64,000 bases of DNA from Candidatus Rifleibacteriota bacterium (GTDB taxonomy: Bacteria; Muiribacteriota; Ozemobacteria; Ozemobacterales; Ozemobacteraceae). The position numbers and the translations under genes are program-made. The DNA lies in NCBI GenBank assembly GCA_015232575.1, contig JADFZL010000005.1:1-64000 (forward strand). Reading direction: 5' to 3'. Under the pieces are notes generated by a model. That model had not been told where the DNA came from. It did no database searches and was given only the letters and a program-made list of their open reading frames with translations. This document shows, one piece after another, positions 20,901 to 26,968 of this stretch (positions are counted from its first letter, which is position 1; each line of letters begins with the position of its first letter).

Positions 20901-23900
20901 CTCCGGGAGTAAGTTCAATTTCGTAGAACAGGTTCCCCGCCGCGTAATACTTGACTGGTGAAGGATCTGAAATGGCTATTGCAGAAAGCGAAGGTTGCTG
21001 AGTGGTAGCAGGAAATACAACCGTAACCTTTCCCGGATCAGATTCATACTGAGTGCTTGGCTGGTTCCACCAGTTGATAAATGAACCAGATTCAACTTTA
21101 AGACGCCATGTAGGAGTAGTGTTATTCCTGTATATGGCGAGGATGTTCTGTACATCAGAAGTCGTCAGTTCAAGTGTTACAATGTTTTTCGAAATACTCG
21201 GATTAACAGTAATATTGAGCGGTCTAAGCGTTAAAGATGTACTTGTAGCAGGAGAAACACCCAAATCATAAAGGGCAATTTGTCCGTGGAAAGCAGTTGC
21301 TCTGTTAACATAACTTGGAACCGGCATTCCCATTCTGGGAGGCGGGTCCTGACTGATAGTTTCAAAATCATTTGAGTACAGAAGAACCTCATCGGTAAAA
21401 TTAAGAACCAGCGTGCCTGTGCTGCCTGAAATATCAAGTCGCGGCTCAAATCCACCGGAGTTCTTTATGTAGAAAGCGCTGTTGCCAGGCCTTGTCACTG
21501 TCGCAGTTAATGGGCTGTATGCTGAAACAGCTGACATAGGTTTGTCAAGTTCGTCTCTGATAAAGATCGAAGCCGAATTTCTTGTTGCAAATTTCAGTGT
21601 TTCAGCACCGTTAGCAAGTTTCTTCGCAATCCATTTTGCAGAGCCGCTTGAAACTTCAATATGAAGTTGTTTATTTTCTCCTCCAACCCATGAAAAACGT
21701 TCTATGAAATTGTTTGTTGCGTTATCAGCCGTTATTGACTGAAAAACATATCCGTAAGGATAACTTACTGCATCAAAATCTCTTGGAGTAACGAACAACA
21801 CGCCCTCTGAGCGGTTCATGGTTGTTGGTTCGACCGATTTATTGAAAGCAAGGTCTATTGTGATTGAACTCGGCCAGGTGTGCGTCACGGTCATGGAAGT
21901 AATTCTCGGAGGTTCACGCCAGGTGAAGCTGGTGATATTTATCGGAAAGCGGTCATATTGATAGCTCCAGTTTCCACTGCGATCTTTGGCTGCGGAAGCT
22001 TCTTTTGCTTTAAGATAAAGAGTCTGTGATGCCCATGCCGCAAGGATTTTGCGTTCACTCAGTGTCAGGGCGAAATTGAAGACAGTTGCCGGATATGTCA
22101 GACCTGTTATGGTTCCGAGCGGTGTGAAAGTTGAAATTCCGGCTGTTGTACTTCCCCATACTTCAAACTTTGAAGAGTCGAACGAGTAGATATCTTCATC
22201 AAAAGTGACTGACAAGGTATTTCCGTCAAAGGTTGCAGCAGAAATCTGTGGACGTTTGGTATCAATATAAAATGACTGTGAGGATGTGCTCTGATTTCCG
22301 CCCAGATCTTTCAATGTAATTGAGAAAGTTGCCTGAGTCCAGTTTACCGAACCGTAATTTCCCAGAAGAATACCGGCTGTTGAACTGGCGTCTTTTCCAG
22401 TGTATGCGATGCTGTACTTTGCTGGCGCTCCGGGAAATTCTGACAGATTCAGGTATGCTTCAGAAATGTTTGTGTCGATTGAAGCTTTTGCCCAGAGCAT
22501 ATCAGGTGTTGTATCCGAACCCACATTGATAATCTTATCACCGCTGGCTGTAGTACTTGCGATATCCGGAAAAACTATCCATTGAAGACCGCTCATTACA
22601 GGAGCTGTGTTGTCAACGGTAAAAGCTCCCGTTCCGTTTAAGGTCGCGGAATTTCCAACATCGTCAGTTGCGCTGACAGTGAATGTAACAGCTGCTTCAC
22701 TGAAACTTCCCCAGCCAGGTGCAGCCGGAACAGTGAAAGTTGCTTCATGTCGGTTTCGCGCTGCAACATACTGAAGTGAAAGTGTTTCAACAGTGCTTCC
22801 GCTTACTTTCAGAGTCGCGGTGGCCGTTGAATCAGCATAGTAGCTCATCGAGGCGTATATGGTCAGTACATCATTAATATTAGCTACGGTTGTACTTGCG
22901 TTATCAGCGTTTGTCTGAGAAATAGTTATTCCTGAGGTACCAAATACCGGAGGCTGACAATCTATTTTACTGATGACGTTTGAAAGTATCGGAACCTTAT
23001 TTCCGTTGGTGTCATATACAAATGCCTGGAAAGAATAATTTTCATACTCGGTAGTGTTAGCGGTTGCAACAAATGCCAAAGAAAAGCCACCAGCAGTTAC
23101 AGCCATAAGCGCAGCAGAACTTCCGCCGACTGCCGTCATATCGACTCTTGCTGAAGTGGCGCCAGTTGAATTAAACGCTAAAAAGACCGTATCCCCCAGT
23201 TTGATCTTGTCTGATGGATTAACAGTAAAGTCTGATGGAGCTGGAGGCGCGGTGTTGTCTACACTTATATTGCCAGTAGTCAAAGACGCTCTGTTGCCGG
23301 CGTCATCGACGATTGCAACTGTCCAATTAACAGACGCTGAAGCATAAGCCGTTACACTGCCGCCAGAAGTGGCTATTTCGAGAGAATAGTCCCAGAAATT
23401 AGCTACGGAAGAAGCTGTCATGTTTGTAGTTGCAGACAGTCCAAAGCTGGAAAGATTTATATATGGAATTCCGCCATCTTCCTCGGCTGTCTGAACGTGA
23501 AAATCAATATGTCTGCCTATTGTTGCAATAGATGTTGCTTCTCTTATGCTGGCAGTGAGATTAGACAGCTTTGGTGGCCAGCAGTCAGTTGGGTTCTGAG
23601 CGGTTTGGACATATTTCCTGTTTCCGGCTTTGTCAACAATATAAGCGGTGAATTTATAATAGTTGTCTTCAAGATTTTCGCCAGTAGCAGCTGCTGTACA
23701 TGAAAAAGTATAGTTCGAACTTGAATAAGTCATTAACTGCTGGGCCGACCCGCCAACCCGACTCAGGTCTATTGTGCAATCGCCGTGATCATCAATGGCT
23801 TCGAGCGTTATCGGAATTGAGAAGCTGAGATTATCCGGAATATTCACGTGTGTAGTTAAGTCAGAGGTGTTTTTCCCTGTTATATCAATTGTTGAAGCGT

Positions 23901-25977
23901 CTGGCGGCTTGTTGTCAAAATTTGATATCGTAAGATTTTCGATGATGGAATTTGCAAGGTTATCAGTTATTGTCAGCGGAAAAACTGCTCCGTCGTTGAG
24001 TGTGCCAGTGGCTATTTTCCATGTGTATGTATAGGTTGCAATACCGTCATAAGTCAGTGTCTGATTTGTTGATCCGCCTGCGCTCGAAAGATTTGCAGTG
24101 ACGGTTTCACCGTCGCGTGTTCCACTTACCGGAAGCTGGAGCTGAACTTTGAGTGTCAGATTGTCACCAACTCGTACATACGGATGTGCCACTGTGATGG
24201 CGGGATAAACAGACCAGCTTGCAGAAGCCAGGACAGGTATTTCATTGTCAAAGTTCAGTGAACCTGTATCTGCAACTATCACGTTGTTAACATCATCATA
24301 AACATTTATTGAAAAACCGGTAGAGCCGTCCAGAGGCTGATAACCCGTAGCCGGAGCCTGCACTGTGAACGTTGCGGCAAAATATCCGCTGCCGAAAGAA
24401 TTCAATGTTGCAGATGCAAGTCCACCAATACGTCGCAGGTTTACCCACGCAGTTTCAGTGTTATCATAGTTTGTCAGCTGACAGGCAATTACAATTTGAT
24501 CGCCTAATTTAACATTGCTTCCGCCGCCGCTTCTGGTGAGTGTTCTAGTTGAAAATGAAGGTCTGAAATTGTCAATGAATATTTGTGGTGTAGTCATTTC
24601 CCACACTTTATTCCGGGCCTCGTCAAATGCAGTTACAGTAAATGTGCGTCCTGGAGGAATATTATCAAGAGTTCCGGCAGGAATCTGAAACCACCCTTCG
24701 AATGTATCTACGCTTCCGAGGGAACTCAAAAACGGCATCGGATGAGACGCAACGCCGCCGATACTTGTAAGATCAACGGTTACGGTAAGCGTATCTGCAA
24801 TGTTGTTGGTTATGTTGGCTCTGAAACGAAGATTGTCAGATATTGATGCAACGGTACCATAAGCAGTTGCAGAATCAGGTGAATAGATAACAACAGATGG
24901 AGCGGAAAAACTCGGCGGGTCAAGATCAATGGGAACAGTGACACGTCTTGTTGCGGTATTTCCAGCATTGTCACGAGCGACAATATCTATCGGAAGTGCA
25001 TCGCTTTTAAGCTGCTGGGCACTGAGCGTAACGTCAAGAATCCAGTTGCCGCCAGATTGTACCATATTTGCCGCCGGAGAAAGCGCCGGAGTTGAATTCA
25101 AAGTTCCGCTATATGACGCTGTTAGTGTGTCTCCATCTGCAGCTGAAAGAGTTGCCGAGATTCTTATTACGTCTCCGGGGCGGGCTGTGGCATTTCCAGA
25201 AAGAACCTGAACACTTGCTGCACTGAAAGCAGGTAAAATGGTATCAAATGCAATCGAAGGCGTCTTGTACTCTTTTTTCTGGGTAAACGGATCAGTAAGT
25301 GTCAGCGTAAAATCGGTGGTAACATCAATGTTGGATGACAAAGCAATTCCGTCAACACGAAATACTCCACCGGAGCCAGTATAATTGACGGTGTAATTCG
25401 ACGACAATCCGACCGCTGAAAGATTTACTTTGCATGTAGTTTCAGAAGGCGTTGACTGGAAATTTTCATCAGTTATTTCAAATCCAAAGGTGTTGCTGGG
25501 AATGATTGGTCCGGTCGAAGTAGCACCGTTTTTTCTGAACAGTGCACCAGCAGGTGCAGAAGGCAATACGTTATCAACTATGATCGGAAGCGTGTTTGCA
25601 GTAGTTGTTTGTGCATTTGCATTCCGTGCTGTTATTGTAAGAAATACACCGGCATTGTTCTGAACGCCTTCGGGAATCGTGTGAGTCAACCTATAAAGAC
25701 TGCTAGTGCCTTCCCGGGTCATGACCTGTATTCCCAGCCCACCTAGAGGCGAGAGGTCTACGTAAGGTGCTATAGGGTCAAAAGTAACAGTATCAGTTGC
25801 AATACACTGGACCGTAACCACTTCAGTAATATTTGCTGCACCCGGACCCACAGTTTCTGCGTAGGTTAAAGTGGGGGAAGTTATTGTTGGCGCCGCAAAA
25901 GTGACATAAGTGTTAAGCAGAAACGCATAAATCAGCATAACACCAAGCCAGAAATGTCTGAGCAATGCCCTTTTCAT
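8926..25977 (-). CDS. Giant secreted Ig-repeat protein (5683 aa) with C-terminal FlgD-type Ig domain
   Basis: The start is ATG at 25977, preceded by GGGAG with a 9-base gap; an upstream in-frame TTG at 25995 lies before this site and is unlikely. MKRALLRHFWLGVMLIYAFL begins a signal peptide ending near TFAA. Residues about 35-1450 are some eleven Ig-like units of roughly 100 residues, each ending with a D-N/D-x-x-P linker (IVDNVLP, FIDNFRP, VDNTAP) and AGN turns. SbsA/Big_5-type Ig domains follow (SVTFDEDIYSFDSSKFEVWG). Residues about 1800-4500 are eight copies of a 334-343 residue module. The last 100 residues form a FlgD-type Ig domain (FPNPAKEASTLRIS, IYDAAGHLVRTL, VANGIYFSKLKI), which often closes proteins of secretion-system-linked exoproteomes. 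Expected outside the cell or on its surface as an adhesin or surface-layer-like fibre. It is monocistronic with a 424-base upstream region. No enzymatic domain was recognised. Confidence 0.9.
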   Translation of the reverse strand: MKRALLRHFWLGVMLIYAFLLNTYVTFAAPTITSPTLTYAETVGPGAANITEVVTVQCIATDTVTFDPIAPYVDLSPLGGLGIQVMTREGTSSLYRLTHTIPEGVQNNAGVFLTITARNANAQTTTANTLPIIVDNVLPSAPAGALFRKNGATSTGPIIPSNTFGFEITDENFQSTPSETTCKVNLSAVGLSSNYTVNYTGSGGVFRVDGIALSSNIDVTTDFTLTLTDPFTQKKEYKTPSIAFDTILPAFSAASVQVLSGNATARPGDVIRISATLSAADGDTLTASYSGTLNSTPALSPAANMVQSGGNWILDVTLSAQQLKSDALPIDIVARDNAGNTATRRVTVPIDLDPPSFSAPSVVIYSPDSATAYGTVASISDNLRFRANITNNIADTLTVTVDLTSIGGVASHPMPFLSSLGSVDTFEGWFQIPAGTLDNIPPGRTFTVTAFDEARNKVWEMTTPQIFIDNFRPSFSTRTLTRSGGGSNVKLGDQIVIACQLTNYDNTETAWVNLRRIGGLASATLNSFGSGYFAATFTVQAPATGYQPLDGSTGFSINVYDDVNNVIVADTGSLNFDNEIPVLASASWSVYPAITVAHPYVRVGDNLTLKVQLQLPVSGTRDGETVTANLSSAGGSTNQTLTYDGIATYTYTWKIATGTLNDGAVFPLTITDNLANSIIENLTISNFDNKPPDASTIDITGKNTSDLTTHVNIPDNLSFSIPITLEAIDDHGDCTIDLSRVGGSAQQLMTYSSSNYTFSCTAAATGENLEDNYYKFTAYIVDKAGNRKYVQTAQNPTDCWPPKLSNLTASIREATSIATIGRHIDFHVQTAEEDGGIPYINLSSFGLSATTNMTASSVANFWDYSLEIATSGGSVTAYASASVNWTVAIVDDAGNRASLTTGNISVDNTAPPAPSDFTVNPSDKIKLGDTVFLAFNSTGATSARVDMTAVGGSSAALMAVTAGGFSLAFVATANTTEYENYSFQAFVYDTNGNKVPILSNVISKIDCQPPVFGTSGITISQTNADNASTTVANINDVLTIYASMSYYADSTATATLKVSGSTVETLSLQYVAARNRHEATFTVPAAPGWGSFSEAAVTFTVSATDDVGNSATLNGTGAFTVDNTAPVMSGLQWIVFPDIASTTASGDKIINVGSDTTPDMLWAKASIDTNISEAYLNLSEFPGAPAKYSIAYTGKDASSTAGILLGNYGSVNWTQATFSITLKDLGGNQSTSSQSFYIDTKRPQISAATFDGNTLSVTFDEDIYSFDSSKFEVWGSTTAGISTFTPLGTITGLTYPATVFNFALTLSERKILAAWASQTLYLKAKEASAAKDRSGNWSYQYDRFPINITSFTWREPPRITSMTVTHTWPSSITIDLAFNKSVEPTTMNRSEGVLFVTPRDFDAVSYPYGYVFQSITADNATNNFIERFSWVGGENKQLHIEVSSGSAKWIAKKLANGAETLKFATRNSASIFIRDELDKPMSAVSAYSPLTATVTRPGNSAFYIKNSGGFEPRLDISGSTGTLVLNFTDEVLLYSNDFETISQDPPPRMGMPVPSYVNRATAFHGQIALYDLGVSPATSTSLTLRPLNITVNPSISKNIVTLELTTSDVQNILAIYRNNTTPTWRLKVESGSFINWWNQPSTQYESDPGKVTVVFPATTQQPSLSAIAISDPSPVKYYAAGNLFYEIELTPGALAGGWVPIASTTPKGILRKQDDTLLDTSTFLGWTSRQLSGEVFPRTIARFKTASDLPLNLEKIPAKISIEDVKDMFNNPMTTAVGSYVFDLSSRNNSVSTGFNTASAALVIDSDPPAVTSIATPASPIGQTGAGTMSFYVLFDEVMDTSTGLRPVLELATSGNSIAFNFAEWTNSSQTARFTNATAITNFTPSGFWKYKVSGGYDAAGNIMNPSESFTLEINSETPEPEIHILTKQSALTGNTIYTDIPFSSDIGVPSATVQITYFETTPQNQPYKLLVYSSTGTNIATFPLTNINVSSFPNNLAYWTTSTSPVSGSGPVTYQFKLRDNLGNISTSYLGSIVYDSKPSVVNSLTFNDSGRGIASAGIRYYAPAYGSATLTIQSDSTDSHRLVFASVPAAIPELFAMTSNNTTHQVIFGGSMAESVATITFADTAGNISTGSPASLSLKVDKTQPSVVTASPSLPIGVKEAFAGIFDITFSEPMQQGVIPAVTLEKSGTVIQMQAVTNPWKSLYTCRFTNLYPIKDLPIGTYTYFVSGARDYAGLDNLPSTKEVYVYSTNSSSTVTIFTKQPTISNSILVDTPFSTVVGDGSATIQLEFSPDILSAAPFSLIVCETGGAIVATLSVPAGNPTNVIFPGSSAVWKSGKFPASNTGPVNYSLKLYDSFGNLSTSLKTLVFDSKSPSISAFTISDGGGIATLSPDLSKTVRYHSPLLGKATVSLSTNASDSLRIVTGLPLRAATETFALSGGGGTTTYSGEIDTSSWTEASGSLKVADAAGNFAIGTASEVNIIIDRTSPAVSSVYPSLPIGKIGAGVGTFEFTFNERMNTQIKPTGELSSGSVIIHLVPVQPECWLNAYTCRMTNSEAISELPVSVYSYKITGGKDYAGNTNQACTQTITINSKTPIVQTRILTKQPNISTQVLENQPFSAAAGESSATVMIDFTPAPVLGTSYKLLAYDSENINVASFVVITTSPVRANFYINPSYWASGKMPGANTGPQTYSFRVIDGMNNLSDVAGTLVYDSKPALVNLITFNDNSRGMFVDGIHYYAPAYGSATVSFQTDATDNQWLIVSSSSSILPSVFSLTKNSTTHSTLIGGSLAECLATLSIVDMAGNTGSGTKPLYTVKVDRTSPSVNYASPTGTIGAALPGTRYFEFRFNEPMNTSVAPSVTLSSGSVSIRLQGTAPSCWISSYTCRLTNLDPIAELPVSYYTYQISNAKDYAGNLNLASNFKVYIYSKGTSANVSVLTRQPYISDQTFIDYPFSPDVGEAAASIQINYTGSSPLNHPYHLLVYNSAGANVATFAVNTDNPGISIFTNDPAYWSASNAPGSGAGPSTYQFKLRDALGNISVSYIGSIVYDTLPTVVNSLSFNDGNRGIASAGIRYYAPVLGSANIIVQTDSTDAHRMVFASATGVLPALFAMTANNTSHSLVFGENVGECVGTINFADKAGNISTSAAASLTLCVDRTPPRVSLASPSSAIGVREAMTCLFDITFSEPMQSAGIPTVTLERSGTVIRMQSVTNPWQTPYTCRFTNRDAIKNLPIGTYTYAVSGARDYAGLGNIQGSAELYIHSTTSSATITIYSKQPAITTETLTDTPFSTLVGNGKATLQLDFLPELLSAAPFKVVVCEQSGAGVATLSVPYSNPANVVFPGDSSDWESGKYPSGGAGPLNYYLKLYDNFGNLSGVLKTLVFDSKSPSVNAFSIADGGGIATLSPDLSKTVWYHSPLLGKAAISISTEDNDALRIVTGPPLRLSTETFILSGSETSSDYYADIDTASWDEAAGTLYVVDAAGNLAAGSKPVLNMLIDKTSPSVSTVSPSQPIGKLAAGAGIFEFTFNEKMNTQLKPTGEISSGEVKISLEPVQPECWITAYKCRMTNSEAINELPVSTYSYQISGAKDYAGNENLPCTKGVYVKSKSPDAALRVLTRQPGISTQLFENQPFSNAIGQSSATVMIEFSADTVLTPPYKLLAYDTSDVNVATFAVITTSPVRAIFSTSQTYWASGKVPAVKTGPVSYSLKILDGIGNLSSVLGTLVYDSKPSAVSSVIFNDGGKGQVLNGIRYYSPNFGSATIQIQTDQSEALRIICSTSTVVLPTVFQTSFDGILHHGLFGGSMQESVATITFADPAGNACTGAYATISIKIDRTPPAVVSISPSGVIGSIETEAGIFDITFSEKMQTSIIPAVSLRKDSTVIPLSPVASPWLSQTVCRFTNAQAIKDVPIGTYTYFVAGAKDLSGQDNIETNIQIFIQSNAQTPSFNILTKQPGLVSGILYNQPFSNTVGDGSATVSLSFDDSAQAVMPMNLQVFDESDSQVATLPIVWGTPAYSVFPSNSSKWVSSKYPLANNGPVVYKFKIIDKLGNISTNYAGQLTFDSRSAVVSSMSFDDSGRGSTVNGVKYYSPAAGSAILNYNSDSTDIQRLVLSSTTAMLPEILSMAADGYQHSYRFDGFVADSVATLSIADLAGNIAQNSTVSIVFDSSSPRVVSVNPDAEIVPYQAYTANFEITFSEAMKQSELPAVSLVNGQIAIPLVAAGLPADAWVSPNTVRLTNQYSLADFPQGKYSYIVKGGRDLAGNPAIETTSDEFGVNVNLTESEYNVVLRTRQQTISDVMLENKAFSPFVPPFTGSLSVKKLNSAPGIPSEIRLFDTQNNLIATSALLMSGNVGTATVDAAFFKNPGRKGPLYYNVKIADNLGGTGNFVKSVVYDAVEPVINSVSWNNLAAREGGSVWYNPQKKGDLTFSVNTSTADTLYATLATQNGTRSYQLSKPSYYYTGVIPASEFTGLSDSDYLISFTDDAGNMGTGSASTMRISVDRVAPSLVTFKSEPSSPLKANSAGSVLFTLTFNEKIDQAVNAAPALSLSSGTSIITCVISEWKSDREVVFVNESAIVGGIPQGNWDVNVQASDLAENRMSTTLPVAISIKSSGPGVSECYVESYQITTAESLYPQGIIRNVPFSMNVWPNASTLTINYNSVPVVPVYLYFMQNGFTVASYPISVVNGKSQFVWNSSKGPQPTVPTTYDLKLSDGIGNESFDICSWSIDSVAPVVGSVTSNGGVLYSGDGARYFNPAIHGNITCGWQISGEASAARMRLTGGNATLTYTLSGSGTSWSGTFNGKSSSGSVLPDGTYWLDSVDAAGNIGKTPANITSSITVVIDSVPPSIATITTKVGGEIRNRFAPSASPLVIQVDSSESLLPRNIWNLSIRTSSGNVVKTLRLVSSDNGGFGAEWNGTAEDGKAVSDGYYRIYASDITGNLNQQYAQVQVIKNDFKVLSVKQLSAKSLEFSFNYEIDPNSVYGAVITFDPQGPAVSNISMPETKKMKIELADSLTHGVSFKVLINQGTLYSVDGLTLQSGKNSGSFNSDSRGPVVSRVGFEGISNNKDFILYFDEPIDKATAEDTGNYSLTYSTKKVSLTRASLRSDNSSVLISASENLTDANTYKIVAIGIKDKLLNVSQGTSAEKTFKGLDLTPPVLDLNAFSNPGNETDLMIVVTSNEDLQAVPSVTIKQGGSSEMSVTMTAGSRPRYYMGGIHLSSSYSGTAQIKASGADVSGNAATAELDFSTAVVTASIKASLNSSDGFCSLNFESGSFSKNTIVTIIPQKLYYSVVSPGSSVPDSSKALDKVSSVSSNLLGVSKLSDSSSSLTYSASARSLKKALPLRRFLESEIKSGKFAPAKATLRAKPDKIASKIISKIVSASELETIEEVSAAVSVGELEICGKAYEISIGKANSLKDYSISISSSYAAAGCNNTGVFRLDGDSWKFVDSRLSGGKRSFSASSGGIYAVMRDTTPPAIIISNNLNDEPLSDSRPAICGNVGDFGSGLRPDSLKARLDGFDFTVSNVSSDGTFKFVPLNNLCGGRHEISFSATDNIGNKAVSPVMRFEIKTSLQISEISTFPNPAKEASTLRISCNRSDLGSAEAEVNIYDAAGHLVRTLDMISRSRENFAGTGRYIYDIRWDLRNDDGKKVANGIYFSKLKITDPDNPSSLIKRTQKIVILH
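12480..20560 (-). repeat. Higher-order tandem repeat inside the giant exoprotein gene (A-B-C-A-B-C-A-B)
   Basis: Eight modules are marked by a T-[KR]-Q motif whose Thr codon starts (minus strand) at 20199, 19197, 18168, 17163, 16158 (Ser), 15129, 14127 and 13110. Spacings are 334, 343, 335, 335, 343, 334 and 339 codons. Modules three apart are most alike (1 with 4, 2 with 5, 3 with 6) and lie 1012, 1013 and 1013 codons apart; modules 4 to 7 are again exactly 1012 apart. The true unit is thus a ~3.04-kb triple module that was itself duplicated. Outer limits are approximate. Confidence 0.9.
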
Positions 25978-26364
25978 TCTGATTATCTCCCACAAAACAG
26001 AAACAATTCACCCAATCGTATTGATAATCGGCATATTTGAATGATTCCAATAGAAAAAATCTCGAAAAAACCTATTAATAGAAAAGAGAAAAGAAAAGAA
26101 AAGAAAAGAAAAAGCTGTCCGCAGATTACGCAGATTTCGCAGATTAAGATTTAAAGATAAGATCTGAGAGATTACGAGGCTGAATGAATTCATATTGTTA
26201 TTTTCGAAAACATGCACAACCAATTACCGTTCAATCTAAAATCCTAAATCTTGAGTCTTGAAAATCTGCATAATCTGCGTAATCTGCGGACAAAATCTTT
26301 TCTTGTCTTGTCTTGTCTTGTCTTTTTTTTGTTACTTGGGAGTTCTTTTGAATCTGAAGCTGGT
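25978..26364. other. Divergent intergenic region with a long inverted repeat
   Basis: This separates the giant exoprotein gene from the coiled-coil/cyclase pair. It has no supported coding frame. It contains the inverted repeat described at 26081-26331 and the Shine-Dalgarno of the giant gene at its left edge. No clear -35/-10 pair for the giant gene was found. Confidence 0.6.
26081..26331. repeat. Inverted repeat with GCAGATT iterations and flanking pentanucleotide microsatellites
   Basis: The left arm (26117-26145) and right arm (26263-26291) are about 30 bases each and nearly perfect reverse complements; both are made of iterated CGCAGATT/TGCAGATT. Outside the left arm lies an (AAAAG)n tract (26081-26114), and outside the right arm a (TCTTG)n tract (26297-26322) running into T8. 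About 115 bases separate the arms. There is no transposase and no CRISPR-like spacing. Confidence 0.75.
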
Positions 26365-26394
26365 TTGACATAATAAACGAGAGCGTGCTATCTT
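26365..26394 (+). promoter_or_regulatory. Sigma-70 type promoter, likely giving a leaderless transcript
   Basis: The -35 is TTGACA at 26365-26370 (perfect). An 18-base spacer separates it from a -10 TATCTT at 26389-26394. The expected transcription start falls at about 26401-26402, on the ATG at 26402. No Shine-Dalgarno precedes that ATG. Confidence 0.55.
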
Positions 26395-26401
26395 ATGAAT
26401 T

Positions 26402-26968
26402 ATGAAAGCCATTAAAACAAAGACCTATCATGCCGCCGAAGGCAATGCCCCGGCTGAGGTGCGTGATTTGAAGTGTACTGTTTTTGAATTGCGTTCTGAA
26501 CTGGAAAAGTGCCACATATCTGTAGAGAGCGCCGTTCAAGCCGCCAGGCGTGAAAGCGCTCAGGAGATTGCTCAGTTAAAAGCCACCATTGGCGAATTGC
26601 GCAATGAGCTTGAGCGGTCGAATATTCAGCGCGATGAAGACGTCCAGCGTGCACTTTCAAGCAATCAGGACGAAATTCGCCAGATTAAAATGGCTGCAGA
26701 GAGTTTGCGTTCCAAACTGGAAACGACACTTCTTGAAAAAGATGCCGCAGTACAAGCAGAACATGTGGCTTCCGCAGGGGAAATTCAGCAGCTCCGGGCA
26801 ATGACGGCGACGCTGCGCGAAAAACTTGAAGCGGCAAAGTTTGAAAAAGAAAGAGCTGTTCAAGAGGAAAAACTCCGAGCAGATAGTGAAATCGCGCAAT
26901 TGCATGGTACAATCCAGGCGATGCGCCTCGAAATGGAAATGTACAAAGCAGGCAAACATGGAAAATAA
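26402..26968 (+). CDS. Coiled-coil protein of 36-residue repeats, co-transcribed with an adenylate cyclase
   Basis: The 188-residue product is almost entirely coiled coil. After 18 residues it consists of four exact 36-residue units (19-54, 55-90, 91-126, 127-162) and a 26-residue partial unit. Each begins E-[IV]-x-x-[LI]-K/R and contains LRxxLE and AVQ landmarks; the period is compatible with heptad packing plus a stutter. No signal peptide or membrane segment is present, so it should be cytoplasmic. Its end overlaps the next gene by 11 bases, implying translational coupling and a shared complex or scaffold role with the cyclase. No family is recognised. The start is set by the ATG at 26402, which follows a promoter so closely that the mRNA may be leaderless. 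Confidence 0.65.
   Translation: MKAIKTKTYHAAEGNAPAEVRDLKCTVFELRSELEKCHISVESAVQAARRESAQEIAQLKATIGELRNELERSNIQRDEDVQRALSSNQDEIRQIKMAAESLRSKLETTLLEKDAAVQAEHVASAGEIQQLRAMTATLREKLEAAKFEKERAVQEEKLRADSEIAQLHGTIQAMRLEMEMYKAGKHGK

Noticed and set aside
25978..25995. TTG at 25995 as start of the giant exoprotein
   Set aside because: The GGGAG ribosome site lies downstream of it, within the first codons, and fits the ATG at 25977.
26117..26291. CRISPR-like array from repeated GCAGATT units
   Set aside because: The units are contiguous 8-10 base iterations in two inverted arms, without unique spacers, and no cas genes are present.
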